From an uncultured Olegusella sp. (GTDB taxonomy: Bacteria; Actinomycetota; Coriobacteriia; Coriobacteriales; Atopobiaceae): a stretch of DNA of 16,613 nt. The notes under the pieces were generated by a model. That model did no database searches and was not told the DNA's origin. It worked only from the letters and a program-made list of their open reading frames with translations. The first letter of the stretch is position 1. Each line of letters opens with the position of its first letter. Location: assembly GCF_947253395.1 (NCBI RefSeq), contig NZ_CAMXYY010000031.1, forward strand, positions 1 to 16,613. The letters are read 5' to 3'. Below, in pieces: positions 16,200 to 16,613 of the stretch. The position numbers were made by a program, and so were the translations under genes.

Positions 16200-16298
16200 A
16201 TGTACAGAGCAATGGAAGAGGCTTCTGAGCAGGATGAAATGGTGGCTTCCCATTTCGTTTCCCAGAACCACTCCTCCGATGTAACCTCTGCCTTTTAG
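16200..16298 (+). CDS. Possible 32-residue small ORF inside the structured RNA
   Basis: ATG at 16200 is preceded by GGAGGTGG (16187-16194) at a good distance and opens a 32-codon frame, MYRAMEEASEQDEMVASHFV onward, ending with TAG. The product is acidic with no recognisable domain. However, the apparent Shine-Dalgarno and much of the frame are taken up by strong stems (186-197/265-278 and 234-258). The match may be coincidental. I rate it as less likely than a purely structural RNA. Confidence 0.18.
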   Translation: MYRAMEEASEQDEMVASHFVSQNHSSDVTSAF

Positions 16299-16536
16299 TA
16301 CGCGCTAGATAGCGTACAGTTTGAGAGTAGTTACTCTTTAGCAGAGAAGCCAGCATTGTAGGAGTTGGTTCTTATCCTCCAGAAGCTTCTAGTTGGGCAG
16401 ACGACCGAGATATCACTTCTCATCTCGTCTGGCGTAGAAGCTTGTTATGCAGGCTGGTTTGTCACTAGTCCAGATCGCGGGATTCTTAGAGACCCGAGCA
16501 GAAAGGTACCTGACAAAAATAGCCCTCTAGAAACAC

Positions 16537-16564
16537 AAGGTCAGAGCTTCGGCTCTGACCTTTT
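16537..16564 (+). terminator. Strong intrinsic terminator of the plus-strand RNA
   Basis: AAGGTCAGAGC, loop TTCG, GCTCTGACCTT gives an 11-bp perfect stem with a UUCG tetraloop. Its last two pairs run directly into the U tract TTTT at 16561-16564. It is a textbook Rho-independent terminator for plus-strand transcription and marks the 3' end of the candidate RNA. The remaining 49 bases to the window edge show nothing I can assign. Confidence 0.88.
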
Positions 16565-16613
16565 AATATGAGAGAAGCATTGTCAAGTGGCATGACGTAG
16601 CAGGTCCTAAAGT

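Larger units (their letters stand above)
16176..16564 (+). ncRNA. Candidate large structured non-coding RNA, divergent from rnj
   Basis: This is a dense set of helices on the plus strand that ends in an intrinsic terminator. The helices are CGGAG-GTGGTTC (16186-16197) with GAACCAC-TC-CTCCG (16265-16278), 12 bp with a 2-base bulge; inside it a 9-bp hairpin (16234-16242 with 16250-16258, one G-U) and a small GAAG/CTTC hairpin (16215-16225); CTCTGC (16286-16291) with GCAGAG (16341-16346), closing a junction over GTACGC/GCGTAC (16298-16317) and AGAGT/ACTCT (16324-16337); and AAGCTTCTA (16383-16391) with TAGAAGCTT (16435-16443), enclosing CAGACGA/TCGTCTG (16398-16431). A five-base pseudoknot, CAGAG (16205-16209) with CTCTG (16286-16290), is possible. 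I see no tmRNA, RNase P, SRP, 6S or T-box signatures. A raiA-motif RNA, a class known from Firmicutes and Actinobacteria, is one candidate I cannot verify. No confident promoter was found. The 5' end is uncertain and could reach 16081 or further. Confidence 0.65.

Noticed and set aside
16176..16564. tmRNA, RNase P RNA, SRP RNA or T-box leader
   Set aside because: I saw none of their conserved core sequences (for example no RNase P GAGGAAAGTCC, no T-box GGGTGGNACCGCG, no tmRNA 5' GGGGCTGA or 3' CCA end).
16365..16571. 68-codon plus-strand open frame at the right edge
   Set aside because: It runs through the nested hairpin and across the intrinsic terminator, so it would not be translated as a gene; no ribosome site.
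1..16613. CRISPR arrays, insertion sequences, tRNA or rRNA genes
   Set aside because: No repeat-spacer array, transposase frame, terminal inverted repeats, or tRNA/rRNA-like sequence was seen; the gene order is that of a core chromosome.

Overview
This window looks like a chromosomal housekeeping segment from an actinobacterium of the class Coriobacteriia, most likely an Atopobium- or Lancefieldella-like member. I base this on moderate-to-low GC content, the coexistence of RNase J and RNase Y, a SpoVS gene in the miaA/miaB-recA neighbourhood, and a GHKL ATPase beside rny. This is an inference from gene content; no species can be read from the sequence alone. Thirteen protein genes are convincing and all lie on the minus strand, so transcription runs from high to low coordinates. 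One strong plus-strand structured RNA candidate lies at the right edge.

In transcription order, the first block (15960 to 7294) is rnj (RNase J), ftsK, a RodZ-like membrane HTH gene, rimO, pgsA and a stand-alone cinA C-terminal domain gene (pncC type). Gaps are from -1 to about 22 bases, so this reads as one operon covering RNA decay, chromosome translocation, cell shape, ribosome modification and phospholipid synthesis. It ends at a two-tier hairpin with a U run (7130-7200). The second block is recA-recX, driven by a clear promoter whose spacer holds a perfect LexA (SOS) box. The third block starts at a good promoter with a structured leader of roughly 165 bases. It contains rny (RNase Y), a MutL/Hsp90-like GHKL ATPase of unknown role, spoVS, miaB and miaA. 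miaA is cut by the left edge. The last three genes are coupled by 4-base ATGA overlaps.

The functional themes are RNA metabolism (RNase J, RNase Y, MiaA, MiaB, RimO), DNA repair and segregation (RecA, RecX, FtsK), and envelope or morphogenesis functions (PgsA, RodZ-like, SpoVS). The two central RNases of a Gram-positive type degradosome lie within 11 kb.

The most unusual part is 16081-16564 on the plus strand, divergent from rnj. No convincing protein gene is present. It holds a 12-bp bulged stem, a 9-bp hairpin, a three-way junction, a nested 9+7-bp hairpin, possible pseudoknots, and a textbook intrinsic terminator with a TTCG loop. I interpret it as a large structured non-coding RNA. It does not match tmRNA, RNase P, SRP or T-box signatures that I can recognise. 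A raiA-class RNA is one possible identity, but I cannot confirm that from memory.
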